NCBI GenBank assembly: GCA_035716005.1
Contig: DASTKG010000102.1
Span: forward strand, 1 to 7,616
Length of the DNA: 7,616 nt
Direction of reading: 5' to 3'
Source of the DNA: SZUA-252 sp035716005
GTDB taxonomy: Bacteria; Eisenbacteria; RBG-16-71-46; SZUA-252
The translations under genes were made by a program, and so were the position numbers. The notes beneath the pieces were generated by a model, which had not been told where the DNA came from, did no database searches, and saw nothing but the letters and a program-made list of their open reading frames with translations. Shown one piece after another: positions 5,980-7,616 of this stretch. The first letter of the stretch is position 1. Each line of letters begins with the position of its first letter.

Positions 5980-6636
5980 ATGACCACCAAGGAACGCCGG
6001 CCCCACGAGCTCCACGACACGCGCGAGAAGATTCTCGACGTGGCGCGCGACATGTTCGCGCACGAGGGCTACGAGTCGGTGACGATGCGCGCCATCGCGG
6101 AGCGGATCGAGCTCACGCCGACGGCGATCTACCACCACTTCAAGAACAAGAGCGCCCTCCTGACCGAACTCTGCCAGGCGGACTTCCAGAAACTCGCGCA
6201 GCACTTCAACGCGTCGGCCGTCCCCGCCGATCCGGTGGAGCGGATCCTCGCGATCGGCGAGGCGTATCTCTACTTCGCCGAGAAGCACCCGAGCCAGTAT
6301 CGGTTCATGTTCATGACCGTCATCCCGGATCCGGAACTCGACGAGGACTACGTCGCCACGACGCGCGGCAATCCGGAGCGCGACGCCTACGCGTTCCTGC
6401 GCGAGGCCTGCCGCGAGGCGATCGAAGCCGGACGCCTCCGCCCGGAGATGAAGAATCCGGACGAGGTGGCGCAGATGCTCTGGGGCGGCGTGCACGGGAT
6501 GATCTCGCTCCACATCGTGAAATCGCACGAAGGATGGGTCGCCTGGTGCGATCTCCGAACGTCGGCGACCCAATTGATGATCGCGATGCTCCGGGGTCTC
6601 CTGAAGAACCCGGCCGAGGCCCCGACCCGGCCCTGA
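5980..6636 (+). CDS. TetR/AcrR-family transcriptional regulator with WHG domain
   Basis: A 218-residue one-component repressor. The N-terminal DNA-binding domain (about 14-60) has the classic TetR pattern: REKILDVARDMFAHEGYESVTMRAIAERI, then LTPTAIYHHFKNKSALL, with the helix-turn-helix at about 35-54. The C-terminal ligand-binding and dimer domain (about 85-210) contains MLWGGVHGMISL (W168, H172, G173), the WHG signature of the TetR_C_33 type; the ligand cannot be predicted. ATG 5980 follows GAGGA with a 4-5-nt gap and matches the usual TetR N-terminus. The promoter at 5895-5923 is packed with palindromes, so autorepression is likely. A near-copy of one palindrome precedes the outer-membrane efflux gene 44 bp downstream, which points to local control of an efflux operon. 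Confidence 0.95.
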   Translation: MTTKERRPHELHDTREKILDVARDMFAHEGYESVTMRAIAERIELTPTAIYHHFKNKSALLTELCQADFQKLAQHFNASAVPADPVERILAIGEAYLYFAEKHPSQYRFMFMTVIPDPELDEDYVATTRGNPERDAYAFLREACREAIEAGRLRPEMKNPDEVAQMLWGGVHGMISLHIVKSHEGWVAWCDLRTSATQLMIAMLRGLLKNPAEAPTRP

Positions 6637-6646
6637 CTCTTTTTTT
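6612..6646 (+). terminator. Weak intrinsic terminator or attenuator after the TetR gene
   Basis: GGCCG (6612-6616) pairs with CGGCC (6628-6632) and can be extended inward by two G-C pairs past a bulged A. The stem overlaps the last codons of the TetR gene. A run of seven T residues (6640-6646) follows after a 7-nt gap, longer than ideal. Termination may be partial, allowing read-through into the efflux gene. Confidence 0.35.
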
Positions 6647-6656
6647 GGCGTGCGAC

Positions 6657-6669
6657 TTAACACTGTTAC
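6657..6669 (+). promoter_or_regulatory. Second TetR-type operator, upstream of the efflux gene
   Basis: TTAACACTGTTAC matches the palindrome at 5917-5929 (TTAACATTGTTAA) at 11 of 13 positions and keeps the TAACA-1-TGTTA core intact. It ends 11 bp before the ATG at 6681, so a bound repressor could block initiation or elongation. TTGGCG at 6645-6650 could act as a -35 for a local promoter, but no convincing -10 follows. Confidence 0.6.
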
Positions 6670-6680
6670 GTGAGGAGCCC

Positions 6681-7616
6681 ATGTTGATCCGAGCGACGAC
6701 TCTTCTCCTGATCTGGACGGTGACAACGACCGCGGGCATCGCGGCCGCTCAGGCGCCGGCAGCCGGCGCGCCGGGCGCCCCCGATTCCACCGCCGCGGCG
6801 GTCCCGGCCGCGCACGGCGCCGACCCTCTGGCCGCCATCGTGGACGAGGCGCTCCGCGCGAACCTCGGCCTCGGCCAGGAACGGATGGCCGAGCGCCGCG
6901 TCGCGGCGGAAGTTCGCGAAGCGCGCGCCCTCCTTCTCCCCTCGATCAACGTCGAGGGGCGGACGTCGCATTTCGACAACGCCACCGACTTCGGCGCGTT
7001 GGTGAACCCGGCGTACGCCGCGCTCAACCAGCTCACGGGGACCGATCAATTCCCGACGAACGTCGACTTCACGCTCCCCTACAACTACGAGTCGCACGCG
7101 CGCCTGGTGCAGCCCCTCTTCAACGAGCCGCTTCGCGCGAGCTACAACGCGGCGCAGGCGCGGCACGACGGGCAGCGTTCGCAGCTCCAGGCCGCGGCGC
7201 GGCAGGTGGCGGCCGACGCGCAGACCGCCTACCTCCAGCAGGCCTCCGCGCGGCGAGCGGTCGAGATCCTCGAGGCCACGCTCGACCTCGTGCGCGAGAA
7301 CGAACGGATCGCCGAGCGCCTTCTCGCCGCGGGAAGCGCCACGCCCGAGGGCGTGCAGCGCGCGCGCGCCGAACGCGCGGAGGTGGAGCAGCAGCTCGCC
7401 GAGACTCGCGAGCGGGCCCGGGCCGCGTCCCGCGCGTTCAATCTCGTCCTGAAGCGGCCGCTCGACCAGCCTGTGGAGGCCATTCCCGACAGCGCGTTCG
7501 AGCTTCCGCTTCCGCTCGGCGCCGACGCCGCCGTCCAGCGCGGCCTCGCCGCGCGCGAGGAACTCCGCCAGGTGGAGGCGGGCATCCGCGCCGCCGAGGC
7601 CGGAAAGCGCGCGGCC
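6681..7616 (+). CDS. TolC-family outer-membrane efflux protein (partial, N-terminal 312 residues)
   Basis: The frame runs open to the right edge, so the C-terminus is missing; TolC-type proteins are usually 420-500 residues. ATG 6681 follows GAGGAG at 6672-6677. A signal peptide (about 1-23, ending GIAAA-Q) is followed by a low-complexity Ala/Pro linker (24-47). The first outer-membrane efflux repeat (about 48-260) starts DPLAAIVDEALRANLGLGQE and includes the barrel-side VQPLFN (143-148), long Ala/Gln/Glu-rich coiled-coil helices (155-250), and GSATPEGVQRARAE (218-231), the usual turn motif. The second repeat begins near 282 (AAVQRGLAAREELRQVEAGI), mirroring the first as expected for this duplicated family. 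The protein would form the trimeric outer-membrane and periplasmic channel for a tripartite pump. The adaptor and inner-membrane pump genes are expected downstream but are not visible. Regulation by the upstream TetR protein is indicated by the shared operator. Confidence 0.93.
   Translation, partial: MLIRATTLLLIWTVTTTAGIAAAQAPAAGAPGAPDSTAAAVPAAHGADPLAAIVDEALRANLGLGQERMAERRVAAEVREARALLLPSINVEGRTSHFDNATDFGALVNPAYAALNQLTGTDQFPTNVDFTLPYNYESHARLVQPLFNEPLRASYNAAQARHDGQRSQLQAAARQVAADAQTAYLQQASARRAVEILEATLDLVRENERIAERLLAAGSATPEGVQRARAERAEVEQQLAETRERARAASRAFNLVLKRPLDQPVEAIPDSAFELPLPLGADAAVQRGLAAREELRQVEAGIRAAEAGKRAA

Overview
The window is GC-rich bacterial DNA with densely packed genes and overlapping long open frames on both strands. 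The gene set is an ECF sigma factor of the TIGR02999/ECF43-like type, a large membrane Ser/Thr kinase with a TPR-rich C-terminus, exported proteins of unknown function, and a TolC-type efflux gene. This suits a Gram-negative soil or sediment lineage such as Candidatus Eisenbacteria, Gemmatimonadota or Acidobacteriota. That placement is inferred from gene style only. I see no rRNA, tRNA, CRISPR array, insertion sequence or other mobile element.

Layout, left to right. (1) Positions 1-145, minus strand: the N-terminus of an exported, Lys/Glu-rich protein that runs off the left edge. (2) 307-879, plus strand: an ECF sigma factor with a TTG start. (3) 911-3529, minus strand: an 872-residue transmembrane Ser/Thr kinase with a GTG start, convergent with the sigma gene across a 31-bp gap. 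(4) 3713-4405, plus strand: a 1-Cys (Prx6-type) peroxiredoxin, divergent from the kinase and followed by a strong intrinsic terminator. (5) 4579-5028 and 5054-5794, plus strand: two adjacent exported proteins of unknown function, the second with an internal duplication. (6) 5980-6636, plus strand: a TetR regulator with a WHG-type C-terminal domain, behind a clear promoter filled with palindromic TGTTA/TAACA half-sites. (7) 6681-7616, plus strand: the start of a TolC-family outer-membrane efflux protein, preceded by a near-copy of the same operator and cut by the right edge.

Two regulatory modules stand out. The sigma factor and kinase look like a phosphorylation-controlled pair: sigma region 2.2 lacks the usual acidic residues and carries threonines instead, as in the Vibrio EcfP/PknT system. 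The TetR gene and the TolC gene look like a self-regulated efflux locus whose pump components probably lie beyond the right edge. The peroxiredoxin shares an AT-rich divergent promoter core with the kinase, so the two may be co-regulated. The exported pair between the modules is the least understood part of the window.
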